From Pseudomonas fluorescens (GTDB lineage: Bacteria; Pseudomonadota; Gammaproteobacteria; Pseudomonadales; Pseudomonadaceae), in contig NZ_CABVHJ010000026.1 of the NCBI RefSeq assembly GCF_902497745.1, positions 1 through 64,000 on the forward strand: a stretch of DNA of 64,000 nt, in the 5' to 3' direction. Under the pieces are notes generated by a model. That model saw only the letters and a list, made by a program, of their open reading frames with translations. It was not told the DNA's origin and did not search any database. A program made the translations under genes and the position numbers. This document shows positions 51,424-60,856 of this stretch, in pieces; the stretch's first letter is position 1, and the number at the start of each line of letters is the position of its first letter.

Positions 51424-52524
51424 ATGTCATCGACCCCCACCGCGGCCGACGGTAAGACACAAACCGTTGGTTTTCTGCTGCTGGACAAATTTACCCTGAT
51501 GTCGCTGGCGTCCGCCGTCGAGCCATTGCGCATGGCCAATCAACTGACGGGGCGAACGCTGTATCGCTGGCATACCTTCAGCCCCGGTGGCGCGGCGGTC
51601 TGGGCCAGCGACGGCGTGCCGATCACGCCGGATGGAGCGTGGAGCAATCCCGCTGTGGCGGACACGGTCATCGTCTGCGGTGGCGTCGGCATCCAGAGTT
51701 CGATTACCCGCGAGCACACGACTTGGTTACAAGCCTTGGCGCGTCAATCGAAACGCTTGGGCGGGGTGTGCACCGGCAGCTGGGCACTGGCCAAAGCCGG
51801 GTTGCTCGACGGCTACGAGTGCAGCGTGCATTGGGAATTTCTGGCGGCCATGCAAGAAGCTTTCCCGCGCGTGAGCGTCAGCACCAGCCTCTTTACCCTC
51901 GATCGCAACCGTTTCACCAGCTCCGGCGGCACCGCGCCGCTGGACATGATGCTGCACCTGATTGCGCGCGATCATGGTCGTGAACTGGCCACCGCCATCT
52001 CCGAGATGTTTGTCTACGAACGCATCCGCAACGAGCAGGACCAGCAGCGCGTGCCGCTCAAGCACGTGGTCGGTACGCATCAGCCCAAGCTACAAGAAGT
52101 GGTGGCGTTGATGGAGGCCAATGTCGAGGAGCCGATCGACCTGGACAACCTCGCCGAATACGTCGACCTGTCACGGCGACAGCTGGAGCGGCTGTTTCAG
52201 AAATACCTGCAATGCACGCCGTCGCGTTACTACTTGAGGTTGCGGCTGATTCGAGCGCGGCAACTGCTCAAGCAGACGTCCTTGTCGATCGTTGAGCTGG
52301 CATATGTCTGCGGTTTCGTCTCCACTCCGCATTTCTCCAAATGCTATCGCGAGCACTTTGGCGTGCCGCCGAGCGACGAGCGATCCGGTTCTGAGATGAG
52401 CCGTAAACCGGTAGCGCAGCCGTCAATGATCAAGCCGCTGACGACGTTTGATCAGGCACGCAACGAATCGACGTTTGCCAGCGTTCGGATGGTGGAGGGT
52501 GGCGATCTGGCGTCGACGGGCTGA
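51424..52524 (+). CDS. ArgR-like GlxA-family regulator
   Basis: A 366-residue regulator. A DJ-1/PfpI-like N-terminal domain (GFLLLDKFTLMSLASAVEPL, RMANQLTGRTLYRWHT, GGVCTGSWALAKAGLLDGYE) is followed by an AraC double helix-turn-helix (LDNLAEYVDLSRRQLERLFQ ... GFVSTPHFSKCYREHFG). It matches the Pseudomonas ArgR type that activates arginine and related amine catabolism and transport. The second ATG (51424) is better spaced from GAGG. Co-orientation with the GabP-like permease suggests that gene is a target. Confidence 0.85.
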   Translation: MSSTPTAADGKTQTVGFLLLDKFTLMSLASAVEPLRMANQLTGRTLYRWHTFSPGGAAVWASDGVPITPDGAWSNPAVADTVIVCGGVGIQSSITREHTTWLQALARQSKRLGGVCTGSWALAKAGLLDGYECSVHWEFLAAMQEAFPRVSVSTSLFTLDRNRFTSSGGTAPLDMMLHLIARDHGRELATAISEMFVYERIRNEQDQQRVPLKHVVGTHQPKLQEVVALMEANVEEPIDLDNLAEYVDLSRRQLERLFQKYLQCTPSRYYLRLRLIRARQLLKQTSLSIVELAYVCGFVSTPHFSKCYREHFGVPPSDERSGSEMSRKPVAQPSMIKPLTTFDQARNESTFASVRMVEGGDLASTG

Positions 52525-52542
52525 TCGTTCTGGTTCCCGCGA

Positions 52543-53073
52543 TCACGACAAAGCCTGAATGACATCCGCAGCCATTTTTTCAGTACTTCTCATGCCGTCA
52601 ACTCGCAACACCGGGGCTGTTTGCGCTGATAACCACGACTCGTGCCACGCTCGATTGCGTCCTGAAAAGTCTGGATTGTCGTATTGCGAGGCCCATTCTC
52701 GAAAGGCCACATGTATCTCATGCATATCGCCACCGGGTGCAATCCGCTCTCCAAAGCGTTGCTTTTCCCGTGCCGCCAGCCGCTCAAGGCGAACGGGCGT
52801 AGGTGTGACAACGAACACAATCAGATCGGCATGGGCAATCAGCGCATCTCCCCAATTGATACACGAGCCGGTCAACACCCAATCGTCGTCGCCGAGTTCT
52901 CGCTGCATCAATGAAACGCGTTCATCGGGTAGTCGTTTAGTCGTGAACGGAGGATTGGTGGGCAGCCAGTAATAATCATCGACATCGACGTGTTGCAGGT
53001 CGAGCAAAAGGGCGAGGTTCTGCCCCAATGTCGTCACGCCTGCACACGAAGCGCCTGTAATGTAGATACGCAA
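52543..53073 (-). CDS. P-loop NTPase, adenylate-kinase-like
   Basis: A 176-residue protein starting at TTG 53073 (AAGGAGG four bases before). The P-loop is ITGASCAGVTTLGQNLA, with Val where the Walker A lysine normally stands, followed by DVDDYYW and a lid-like Arg-rich stretch (RLERLAAREKQRFGERIAPG). Proteins of this type are annotated as adenylate-kinase- or topology-modulation-like AAA proteins. As I recall, GVTT is common within this subfamily, so it is not simply a mutation. The substrate is unknown. Confidence 0.78.
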   Translation of the reverse strand: MRIYITGASCAGVTTLGQNLALLLDLQHVDVDDYYWLPTNPPFTTKRLPDERVSLMQRELGDDDWVLTGSCINWGDALIAHADLIVFVVTPTPVRLERLAAREKQRFGERIAPGGDMHEIHVAFREWASQYDNPDFSGRNRAWHESWLSAQTAPVLRVDGMRSTEKMAADVIQALS

Positions 53074-53288
53074 TTTTCCTCCTTGAACAAGTGCCTGTTT
53101 CGGGTTCGGCAAGGTATCAAGATAGCTCCCCGGGTGTCAGTACCGTTCATTCTGGACGCACGTTTTATCGCTGCAGATTCCGCATCCGTATAGTGCTTGC
53201 CCCGTTACATGATTCCCCATAAACCTTGCGACTGAATCGAAGTATTCAGCTCAATGACGCCGGTGAGTCGCCGGCACACGGAGGGATC

Positions 53289-53702
53289 ATGGACGCCACC
53301 GCAATTCCCGAGGGTTACACCCCATTTACCCGCAGCAGTCCGCTGCTTGATCTGCTTGGTCCGATCTACGCGAAGGGTAGTGGGCTGCAACTGGAACTGG
53401 GATTGCTGACCGACTCACGCCATGCCAATGGCCGGGGCACCTTGCATGGCGGTGTACTGGCGACGTTGGCCGATGTCGGTATGGGGTACGCCATGGCATT
53501 TTCCAGCGACCCTCCGCAGCCATTGATCACTGCGAGCATGACCCTGGATTATCTCGGTGCCGTAAAAATGAACGAGTGGCTGGAAGTGCGCCTCGAGTAC
53601 TCGAAAAAAGGACGCCAACTGGCGTTTGCCGCTGTTGGTTTATATGTTGGTGAGCGAACCGTTGCGCGGGCCAGTGCGGTGTTTGCGGTGCCAATGGGTT
53701 GA
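53289..53702 (+). CDS. PaaI-type hotdog thioesterase
   Basis: A 137-residue hotdog-fold protein. The central helix-strand signature is RGTLHGGVLATLADVGMGYA, and the strand run PLITASMTLDYLGAVKMNEW follows. The catalytic residue would be the Asp in LADVGMG, as in PaaI/YigI enzymes. It hydrolyses acyl-CoA thioesters of unknown chain type. ATG 53289 follows GGAGG. Confidence 0.88.
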   Translation: MDATAIPEGYTPFTRSSPLLDLLGPIYAKGSGLQLELGLLTDSRHANGRGTLHGGVLATLADVGMGYAMAFSSDPPQPLITASMTLDYLGAVKMNEWLEVRLEYSKKGRQLAFAAVGLYVGERTVARASAVFAVPMG

Positions 53703-53911
53703 GCTGTGCCTGCCTATTACGGCATTGGCAGTCGGTAGAGCGCATCTTGATGCACAGCGAGTAGTTGAAGGTTAATTCGTCCGGGGGCCAGTGTTGAAAA
53801 CGCTGATTTGCGACACCAGGCTTCGCTATTCCGGCCCTGGGCGCAGACGCAAAGGAGCCTGACTAACCTCGCCTGCTGTGCACTGCGTTTTTCTTGGCAA
53901 CCTGGAGGCGA

Positions 53912-54901
53912 CTAACTTACCTCAAAGAGCTGGGAGTGAAATTTAGGATAGAGAATTAAGCCGTGATTGGAGTAGGTGATTTGCCTAGGTGGGTCGCTGG
54001 GAACGTTATAAATATTCTTTGTTGGTTTCGATGCCTTCCAGACGCCAAACATAATGATCTCTGTGCCAGCAGGGAATGCTCTCAACCAAGCTAATTCCCG
54101 GGCGCCAACACTGATTGAAAACGAGTTCGCAACGTTTTTTGCGTTCGGCTTGTCCCGTTCCGATCTAAATTTTAGCCAGCCAATCGGGTGCTCCGCTCCG
54201 TCGGCGGGTGCGCGGAACTGTTCCACTGTTCCCATTACTGCGAAAGGGTGACATGCATCCCCTTGTTTATTTGCCATCTTCCACGCGTCTTCGTAACGGC
54301 CATGCTCAAAATAAAAATCACTCCAAGAAATTTTTTGCTGCCCAAAACGCAAGATGAGGGTCTGCGCAAGCAGTTTGTCGTCCTCACAGAGCTTACGTAA
54401 TTTGAGAATATCGGCAGTCGTTCGCAGGTAGCTATCCAGTTGAGTACTGGTAGGTTTGTAGTTGTTTGATTTACGTTGCGCGGAGCGCCCGTCAGCCGTT
54501 GAATCTGCTCCTGTAATTGCTGGCTGATTCTCCCCCCCGATTTTATTGTGCATCAGCAATAGACGCAGTTCCTTCGCTCCTTTGTCCAGCGCGCCGATGA
54601 AGTTAGGATCCGACTGAGCGGCCAGAATGGCATTGAGCTGCGCGAGAGCATTGTATTGACAGGTCACGGTGTGATCTGACGATACACTTGCCGTCAACCC
54701 TATGTAGGCCGACCTCACCGAATTCTCTTTTTTCGGGTCTATGCGCTGCGGCACGAACCGAACGGGCGTCAGGCAACTTTTCCCGTCGCACCGGAGCGGG
54801 GGGACTAGTTGGTTAGTGTCAATCAATTGCTGCAGGGACTGGAGTGATTGCGGCCGGTTGGCAGCATCCAGTGCGGACAGCATCTTGATACCTCTGCTCA
54901 T
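53912..54901 (-). CDS. Unrecognised 329-residue protein in an AT-richer patch
   Basis: I do not recognise this protein. It has no signal or membrane segment. It contains a Cys pair (LRCDGKSCLTPVRFV), an interior helical region with a KLRKLCEDDKLLAQTLILRF stretch, and a C-terminal beta-rich third with FSISVGARELAWLRAFPAGT and WKASKPTKNIYNVPSDPPRQ. Codon use and GC content are lower than its neighbours, indicating transfer. It stands alone between the thioesterase and the ABC exporter. A defence or mobile-element origin is possible, but nothing in the sequence proves it. Confidence 0.6.
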   Translation of the reverse strand: MSRGIKMLSALDAANRPQSLQSLQQLIDTNQLVPPLRCDGKSCLTPVRFVPQRIDPKKENSVRSAYIGLTASVSSDHTVTCQYNALAQLNAILAAQSDPNFIGALDKGAKELRLLLMHNKIGGENQPAITGADSTADGRSAQRKSNNYKPTSTQLDSYLRTTADILKLRKLCEDDKLLAQTLILRFGQQKISWSDFYFEHGRYEDAWKMANKQGDACHPFAVMGTVEQFRAPADGAEHPIGWLKFRSERDKPNAKNVANSFSISVGARELAWLRAFPAGTEIIMFGVWKASKPTKNIYNVPSDPPRQITYSNHGLILYPKFHSQLFEVS

Positions 54902-55109
54902 TCGCAAAAAAACCTTATGTGGCGAAATCGGACTTATATCTTAGCTGCAGATTGCCCCAAGCCAGCATTGAAATTGTCGGCCTTGAGCCTTCGCCGCGCA
55001 GCGCGATGATGAGCATCAGTGTCAACCATATCGTTGGAAGTTTTGAGAGTCGGGAGGCTACGGGAAGCAGTCGCTCTTGTACGACCGCTCCCATTCGGGC
55101 TCAGCCCCA

Positions 55110-56969
55110 TCAAGCCTGATCCATCGCCGCCGCCACGCCCTGATCCTCACCCAGAAACCCACCACTCTGATGCTGCCAGAGTCGCGCATAAATGCCGTTT
55201 CTGTTGAGCAGTTCAGTGTGCGTCCCTTGCTCGATAATCCGCCCCTCATCCATGACAATCAGTCGATCCATCGCCGCAATCGTCGACAGCCGATGGGCAA
55301 TGGCGATCACGGTTTTACCCTGCATCATTTCATCGAGGCTTTCCTGAATGGCCACTTCGACTTCAGAGTCCAGCGCGCTGGTGGCTTCGTCGAGCAACAG
55401 GATCGGCGCGTTCTTCAGCATCACGCGAGCGATGGCGATGCGTTGGCGCTGGCCGCCTGAAAGCTTGATGCCGCGCTCACCGACCAGGGTGTCGTAGCCG
55501 CTGTGGCCTTGCTTGTCGCTGAGCTGGCTGATGAAACCGTCGGCTTGGGCATTGGCGGCGGCGCGGCGGATATCTTCGTCGGTGGCGTCCGGGCGACCGT
55601 AGGCGATGTTGTCGCGTATCGAGCGGTGCAGCAGCGACGTGTCCTGAGTGACCATGCCGATTGCGCTGCGCAGACTGTCTTGCGTCACGTGCGCGATGTT
55701 TTGCCCGTCGATGCGGATCTCACCGCTGTCGACATCGTAAAACCGCAGCAGCAGATTGATCAGCGTCGATTTGCCCGCACCGGAGCGGCCGACCAAGCCG
55801 ATTTTCTCGCCAGCGCGGATGCTCAGGCTCAAATTGTCGAGGACCTGACGTTCGCCGTTGTAGTTGAAATTCACCTTGTCGAACGTCACCGCGCCGCCAG
55901 CCGGCACCAGCACGCTGGCGTTCGGCGCATCCTGCACCTTGGGGCCGCGGGTGAGGGTGGCCATGCCATCCTGCACAGTGCCGATGTTTTCGAACAGAGA
56001 CGTCATCTGCCACATGATCCAGTGCGACATGCCGTTGATGCGCAACGCCATGGCGGTAATCGCCGCCACCGCACCGGTGCCGACCTGGCCCAGATGCCAC
56101 AGCCACAGGGCATAGCCGCCGGCGCCGATAATCAGCCCGACCACCAGCGCTTGATTGACGATTTCGAACTGGCTGACCAGACGCATCTGGCGAAAACCGG
56201 TGAGCTTGAAATCTTCCATCGCCGCGCGGGCGAAATGCGCTTCACGCTTGGAGTGCGAGAACAGTTTCACCGTGGTGATGTTGGTGTAGGCGTCGGCAAT
56301 GCGCCCGGTCATCGATGATCGAGCGTCGGCCTGTTCCTGGCCGACCTTCCCCAAGCGCGGCACAAAATAAACCATGGCCAGCCCGAACAATGCGAGCCAG
56401 GCAATGAACGGCAGCATCAGTTTCAGGGCAAAGCCGCCGGCCAGGGCGATAATCGCAATGAAGTAAACGCCGATGCCCGGTGCGATTTCGATAAGCGTGA
56501 ACAACACTTCGCGCACGGCCAGCGCGGTCTGCATGACCTTGGTCGTGACTCGCCCAGAAAACTCATCGGAAAAGAAAGAAAGGCTTTGCCGCAGCATCAG
56601 CCGGTGGAAGTCCCAGCGCAGCCGCAGCGGCAGATTGATCGCCAATATCTGGTGCTGGACCATGGTCCGCAGCGCCACCAGCCCGATGCTGATGAACAAC
56701 ACAATGCCGATGCCCCACAGCACGCGACTTTCCTGCGCGTTGACACCGCCACCGGCCTGCCACGTCGAGAGCAGGTCGACGACCTGGCCGAGAAAGGAAA
56801 ACAGCCAGGCTTCATAGATCGACACACCGGCACTGAGCAGCGCCAGCGCGAGGATATAACCGCGTGCACCGCGTGTGCAGGCCCACAGGAACCGCATCAG
56901 GCCGACGGGCGGAGGTGGTGCTTCGTCGGGAGGAAATGGGTCGAGCCGTTGTTCAAACACGCGAAGCAT
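55110..56969 (-). CDS. ABC exporter, fused permease and ATPase (MsbA/multidrug type)
   Basis: A 619-residue half-transporter. Six transmembrane helices (to about 330) are followed by the ATPase domain: Walker A GLVGRSGAGKSTLINLLLRF, Q-loop MVTQDTSLLHRS, signature KLSGGQRQRIAIA, Walker B ILLLDEATSALDS and switch His in IAHRLSTIAAMD. It works as a dimer exporting lipids, drugs or peptides. The start ATG 56969 follows GGAG. It is monocistronic. The substrate is unknown. Confidence 0.92.
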   Translation of the reverse strand: MLRVFEQRLDPFPPDEAPPPPVGLMRFLWACTRGARGYILALALLSAGVSIYEAWLFSFLGQVVDLLSTWQAGGGVNAQESRVLWGIGIVLFISIGLVALRTMVQHQILAINLPLRLRWDFHRLMLRQSLSFFSDEFSGRVTTKVMQTALAVREVLFTLIEIAPGIGVYFIAIIALAGGFALKLMLPFIAWLALFGLAMVYFVPRLGKVGQEQADARSSMTGRIADAYTNITTVKLFSHSKREAHFARAAMEDFKLTGFRQMRLVSQFEIVNQALVVGLIIGAGGYALWLWHLGQVGTGAVAAITAMALRINGMSHWIMWQMTSLFENIGTVQDGMATLTRGPKVQDAPNASVLVPAGGAVTFDKVNFNYNGERQVLDNLSLSIRAGEKIGLVGRSGAGKSTLINLLLRFYDVDSGEIRIDGQNIAHVTQDSLRSAIGMVTQDTSLLHRSIRDNIAYGRPDATDEDIRRAAANAQADGFISQLSDKQGHSGYDTLVGERGIKLSGGQRQRIAIARVMLKNAPILLLDEATSALDSEVEVAIQESLDEMMQGKTVIAIAHRLSTIAAMDRLIVMDEGRIIEQGTHTELLNRNGIYARLWQHQSGGFLGEDQGVAAAMDQA

Positions 56970-57204
56970 TGTGGTCTCCGAAATGATCAATGTCGGGGGA
57001 TTTTGCCACTTAATGGCGGCTTTGAGGGATCGCACGTCACCGACTTGTCCCCACTAAGTGTTATTGCCCGGGATCACTATGTGGCAGAACCCCAAGGATC
57101 CCGGGTACATGCCGATCAGCTAAGCTGTCTGCTCAGACGACTTGAGCAGTGCACGATGCAGCGAACAAATCCGGTTTCATGTTGGGAGTCGACGGGCAAA
57201 GGAA

Positions 57205-57399
57205 ATGTTTAATTTCTTTTTGACGTTTTTGTTCGTGTTGATCCCCACTGCGTCACTTTCACTCGACAGTTATCTCCGTTACCGAGTGGCAAAAAACCGA
57301 CCAGTGAGCAAGACGTGGAGGGGGTGTAATCATTTGCTTTCCATCCTGCTGCTCATGCAGTTGCTTGGCTTGGCGCTGTACTTCTTCTACATCGCCTGA
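57205..57399 (+). CDS. Small two-helix membrane protein
   Basis: A 64-residue protein: MFNFFLTFLFVLIPTASLSL, a basic loop (YLRYRVAKNRPVSKTWRG), then LLSILLLMQLLGLALYFFYI. The start follows AAAGGA. I do not recognise it. It is followed by another small membrane protein 39 bp later, so the two may form one unit. Confidence 0.6.
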   Translation: MFNFFLTFLFVLIPTASLSLDSYLRYRVAKNRPVSKTWRGCNHLLSILLLMQLLGLALYFFYIA

Positions 57400-57438
57400 G
57401 CGCTGTGATTGTCGGCCTTCCAGGGAGAGGAAACGCAC

Positions 57439-57747
57439 GTGATCCCGAATTATCGAATTCGCTTCTACTCGCTCATCGGTGCGCTGTTATGTCTGCTCGG
57501 GGCGTGGGCCAGTGCTGATGCGATACACAGCGCCGCGACCCTTTGGCAGTTCGACGTCACGACGGGGCGAGGCGTTTCCAAAGTCCGCGAACACTTGGTC
57601 TTCGATCAACAGCCGTGGCGCTTCGGTTTTTATCTGCTGGTGACCATTGCTGTTTTTATTGCCTCGACTGGCGCCGGGCTGTGGTTCTGCTGGGGCGTTT
57701 TGCGCGGGCGGCAGGCGTTCAAGCGTTGGAGTGGGAAGTTCCGTTAG
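57439..57747 (+). CDS. Small membrane protein with two helices
   Basis: A 102-residue protein, GTG start with AGAGG eight bases before. The first helix is FYSLIGALLCLLGAWASADA, a soluble segment of about 35 residues follows, and the second helix is FYLLVTIAVFIASTGAGLWF. No family is recognised. It is probably co-transcribed with the preceding small membrane protein. Confidence 0.6.
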   Translation: MIPNYRIRFYSLIGALLCLLGAWASADAIHSAATLWQFDVTTGRGVSKVREHLVFDQQPWRFGFYLLVTIAVFIASTGAGLWFCWGVLRGRQAFKRWSGKFR

Positions 57748-57788
57748 GCGCTGTTCATGCTTGACCGCGCTTGCCTGAAAACCGGCGC

Positions 57789-58199
57789 CTATCGTTGTGC
57801 GAGCACTTCACGCCTGACCTGCAACGCGATCACCGCAAACCCTTTGCCAGTGCCGCGTTGGGAAACCGTATGGTTCTGATGCGCCGAGACATTCTCCCAT
57901 TGGCTTACGAACTCAACGTGTTGATGGTCACTGTCGGTGTCAATTTGAAACGCTATGAAGCGTTCCGTTTGATCGAGGATCAAGCCATACAGGCGTGGCA
58001 TTCCAGGGAAGTCGACTTCAAGATCGAGTACGACGGTTTTTGACCAATCAATACCTTGGCGCTCGCCGAAACGTGTCAAGGCCTCGGGAATATTGGTATC
58101 ACGCCAGAATCGAGCGGTTTCCGTCAGGCGATGGGCAGTCACCGCATTCTGTTCCTGCACATTGAGTTGCCGCTTCTTGAGCAGACGATCTATTTCCAT
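57789..58199 (-). CDS. Unrecognised protein downstream of the DUF3885 gene
   Basis: A 136-residue soluble protein with an N-terminal helical part (EIDRLLKKRQLNVQEQNAVT) and a central VVLDLEVDFPGMPRLYGLIL beta segment. I do not recognise it. It lies 77 bp after the DUF3885 gene on the same strand. Size and context fit a polymorphic-toxin immunity protein, but this is inference. Confidence 0.6.
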   Translation of the reverse strand: MEIDRLLKKRQLNVQEQNAVTAHRLTETARFWRDTNIPEALTRFGERQGIDWSKTVVLDLEVDFPGMPRLYGLILDQTERFIAFQIDTDSDHQHVEFVSQWENVSAHQNHTVSQRGTGKGFAVIALQVRREVLAQR

Positions 58200-58276
58200 A
58201 TTGCGCCCCCAGTATTGTTCACGCCCAAAAGCTCCCTTTTTGGATTCGTCGCTGATGTCAGCGCCAGGTGTAGCGA

Positions 58277-58903
58277 CTAACGCGCCCCTGCGAACGTGGC
58301 GTCCATGGCCGAGCGGTCATAGTCCAGCAGGTATTGATTGTGCCGCTCGTACAGTTGCGAAAGCAGCGGTGCATTAGGGCCGACGACATCCATGCCTCTG
58401 TCGTCGTAGGGAAAAACCATGACCTGTTTCGGCAGATTGAACAGATACACATCAACGTGGGGATTGGACTCGATAACACCAAAATCTTTAGCCAACGCGC
58501 ACCAGAGAAATGCTTGCAGGCTTGCGATCGGCGCTTCGAACGCGATGTTGATCCAGTACTCAGGCTCTTCTTCGCAATACCATTCTTCGACATCTATCTC
58601 CTCACTCCAGACTGAGCGTTCAGGAGGAATATCAACGCCGGCAGATCGAAATGCCTGAATCGTGGCCCGATGCATAAATCCATGGCTGCCTGAGTGAGTG
58701 CGCAGACACACCACAAACGTTTCTGCATCAGAAAAGATATCGCCGCAGATCGTTGTCGATTTTCGTAGGGCGGTCAGGAACTGCTCGATGATCCCGCCCG
58801 TTTCGGAGAGCTCGAAGCGCAGTCCTCCGGGGTAGGAATAGTAAAGCGGTCTGGCGAAGGCTTTGCCCTCAAAAATCCTCTCGATTTCTTCTCTTAGGTT
58901 CAC
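58277..58903 (-). CDS. DUF3885-family protein (immunity-like)
   Basis: A 208-residue protein, GTG start after AAGGGA. The opening PLYYSYPGGLRFELSETG, and the later YWINIAFEAPIASLQAFLWC and VDVYLFNLPKQVMVFPYDDR, match DUF3885, a family often found beside polymorphic toxins and in immunity gene arrays. It is soluble and acidic. No toxin is nearby, so it would be an orphan immunity gene. Confidence 0.72.
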   Translation of the reverse strand: MNLREEIERIFEGKAFARPLYYSYPGGLRFELSETGGIIEQFLTALRKSTTICGDIFSDAETFVVCLRTHSGSHGFMHRATIQAFRSAGVDIPPERSVWSEEIDVEEWYCEEEPEYWINIAFEAPIASLQAFLWCALAKDFGVIESNPHVDVYLFNLPKQVMVFPYDDRGMDVVGPNAPLLSQLYERHNQYLLDYDRSAMDATFAGAR

Positions 58904-58982
58904 GTTATCCCTTCGTATTCAAGAGCCTGTCTCCTTGGGCAAGGAGGTGCGGACAGATCTTACTGTAACCGTGACACCTGAG

Positions 58983-59996
58983 CTAAGTCGGTGAACTCAA
59001 CGAGACGCTGAAGCTGCTGGCGTTTGGCGAACCAACGGCCTCGATGCGCGACGAAATCCACTTCCGACTATAGGCCAGCACACCTTGCGCGATGGCCGTG
59101 GGAAAGTGGATAAAACCGTGGGGTGAGGAGGGCAGCAGGTACATCTCGACCGGCGCTGATTGCGCCCAGCGCTTGGCGATGTCGAGGGTGTCGTCGCGTA
59201 GCGGATCGAGCTCACCGGCAAACAGTAGCGCAGGCGGGAAACCGCTGAAGTCCCCGTACAGGGGTGATAACGGTGGCTGGCGGCGTTGTTCGTCGGTCAG
59301 CTCCGGCGTGAGCAAGCGCAACGCCTCGACCATGCCGGGGCCGTCCAGCACCAGTGTGTCGGCAGGCGCGCTGCGTACGCTTGGCGTTCCGGTCAGGTCG
59401 TAGACGCCGTAATACAGCAGCGCGCCGCTGATGCGTTGCAGCAACTCCGGCCACTGCTTCAGCGCCAGTAACGTCGCCGCCGCCAGATGACCGCCCGCCG
59501 ATTCACCGACCACCACTACAGGCAGACCGGCAAATTCGGCATCACTCAATACTCCGCGAGTAGCGTTCAGGCAGTCTTGCAGCAGACCTTCAATCGGCGT
59601 CGAAACCGCTAATCGATAGTCGACCGAAACCACCGTCACCTCGCAGGTATCGACGATGGCCGCGTTGAAGTTGTCGTCCATCTGCGCATTGCCGATCACC
59701 CAGCCGCCGCCGTGAAAATCCAGCACCACGCCTTTCGCCGGGCCATTGGGGCGGATGATCCGCACGGGCACGTTATCAATCAGCTTGCGCTCGGCCTTCA
59801 GGCCAAACTTGCGCAGTGCGCCTGAGCCGCCGATCTGGCTGACGCGTAACAGCGCCTGAATCAAACGCGGCGTCAGGCGATTGCGGATCTTGAAGCGCGG
59901 CAGCCAGGCCAACTTCCTGTTGAAGGCCCGCACCTCATTCAACTCGCGCTCGCCCTGCGGCCACGGTGTTGCAGTACCCCAATTGGCATTGCTCAT
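58983..59996 (-). CDS. HSL-family alpha/beta hydrolase (esterase)
   Basis: A 337-residue esterase of the hormone-sensitive-lipase group. The oxyanion motif is FHGGGWV (95-98), the nucleophile Ser166 is in VVGESAGGHLA, the acid is in GELDPLRDD and His is in SSPHGFIHFP. It has no signal, so it is cytoplasmic. Its ATG overlaps the TspO stop by one base (TGATG), showing translational coupling. The natural ester substrate is unknown. Confidence 0.9.
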   Translation of the reverse strand: MSNANWGTATPWPQGERELNEVRAFNRKLAWLPRFKIRNRLTPRLIQALLRVSQIGGSGALRKFGLKAERKLIDNVPVRIIRPNGPAKGVVLDFHGGGWVIGNAQMDDNFNAAIVDTCEVTVVSVDYRLAVSTPIEGLLQDCLNATRGVLSDAEFAGLPVVVVGESAGGHLAAATLLALKQWPELLQRISGALLYYGVYDLTGTPSVRSAPADTLVLDGPGMVEALRLLTPELTDEQRRQPPLSPLYGDFSGFPPALLFAGELDPLRDDTLDIAKRWAQSAPVEMYLLPSSPHGFIHFPTAIAQGVLAYSRKWISSRIEAVGSPNASSFSVSLSSPT

Positions 59997-60436
59997 CAGC
60001 GGTTCTTGATCAGGATGGAAAAATTCAACGCTGCCGCCACGCACAACCACGCCAGATAAGGAAACAGGATCAACCCCGTGATCAGGTCCAGTTGTATCGC
60101 CAGCACCACCATCGCCGCGACCACCAGCCACAACACGGTGAGAATCACCATCGCCGCCAGCACCTGATGCGCGCCGAAGAACACCGGCGTCCACAGCGTG
60201 TTCAGTGCAATCTGTGCCGCCCATAGAGCCAGCACAGTCTGGCTGCCGGGGATCAGGCTCAAGCGATAACCTGCCCAGGCCAGAAGCAGATAGATAATCG
60301 TCCAGGCCACGGGGAACGCCCAATTGGGCGGGGTGAACGAAGGTTTGTTCAGCCCTTCGTACCACGGCCCCGGTTTGAACATCACGCCGGTGGTTGCCGC
60401 TGCTGCGCAGGCTAGAAGAAAAATGAAGAAGGTCAT
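59996..60436 (-). CDS. tspO: TspO/MBR-family tryptophan-rich sensory protein
   Basis: A 146-residue inner-membrane protein with five helices. The family signature is GLNKPSFTPPNWAFPVAWTI; later conserved positions are AAQIALNTLWTPVFFGAHQ and PYLAWLCVAAALNFSI. TspO proteins bind porphyrins and act in stress signalling. It is the first gene of a two-gene unit with the esterase. ATG 60436 follows AAGGA. Confidence 0.9.
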   Translation of the reverse strand: MTFFIFLLACAAAATTGVMFKPGPWYEGLNKPSFTPPNWAFPVAWTIIYLLLAWAGYRLSLIPGSQTVLALWAAQIALNTLWTPVFFGAHQVLAAMVILTVLWLVVAAMVVLAIQLDLITGLILFPYLAWLCVAAALNFSILIKNR

Positions 60437-60609
60437 CGCCATTCCTTGGCTGAACTCAGCCGGTAAGGGGTTTAAGAAAAGGACGCCCCAGCGCGCGAAA
60501 AGTTTGCCATGAATTCCAGATTGATCTGAGAGGCGATTCAATTTGAACTAAAAACTGACCATCGCGTCAGGATATTCAGTTGCCTTTTCCTACTGAAGCG
60601 GATGACATC

Positions 60610-60846
60610 ATGTACACCTATCACATCGAATATCGATTCAACGGCGAGCCCCGGACTTTTCTGCTTGAACTCAAGGAACAGCAGTTGTCCGAGCACGAAG
60701 CCGCGATGCATCTGCTGGAACTGCACTTGGGCGACGCGGAAAACGGCCTGCTCATGCCCACCGCAGATTCAACGCCCGAGCAGATCCTCGAACATGCCGA
60801 GCGAGTAGGGATCACGGACATCAACGTCGTCAGCCAGACCAACTGA
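60610..60846 (+). CDS. Small conserved Pseudomonas protein
   Basis: A 78-residue acidic protein: MYTYHIEYRFNGEPRTFLLE, then helical sequence (SEHEAAMHLLELHLGDAENG), then VGITDINVVSQTN. The opening resembles the DUF6555-like protein at 35279-35527 (EYKLHGQPKSFVIRAK). I have no functional assignment. A REP pair follows 10 bp after its stop. Confidence 0.62.
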   Translation: MYTYHIEYRFNGEPRTFLLELKEQQLSEHEAAMHLLELHLGDAENGLLMPTADSTPEQILEHAERVGITDINVVSQTN

Positions 60847-60856
60847 CACCCGTCAT

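Noticed and set aside
57771..58043. 90-codon plus-strand reading frame
   Set aside because: It is antisense to the minus-strand protein at 57789-58199, which has a better start, better composition and fits the local gene order.
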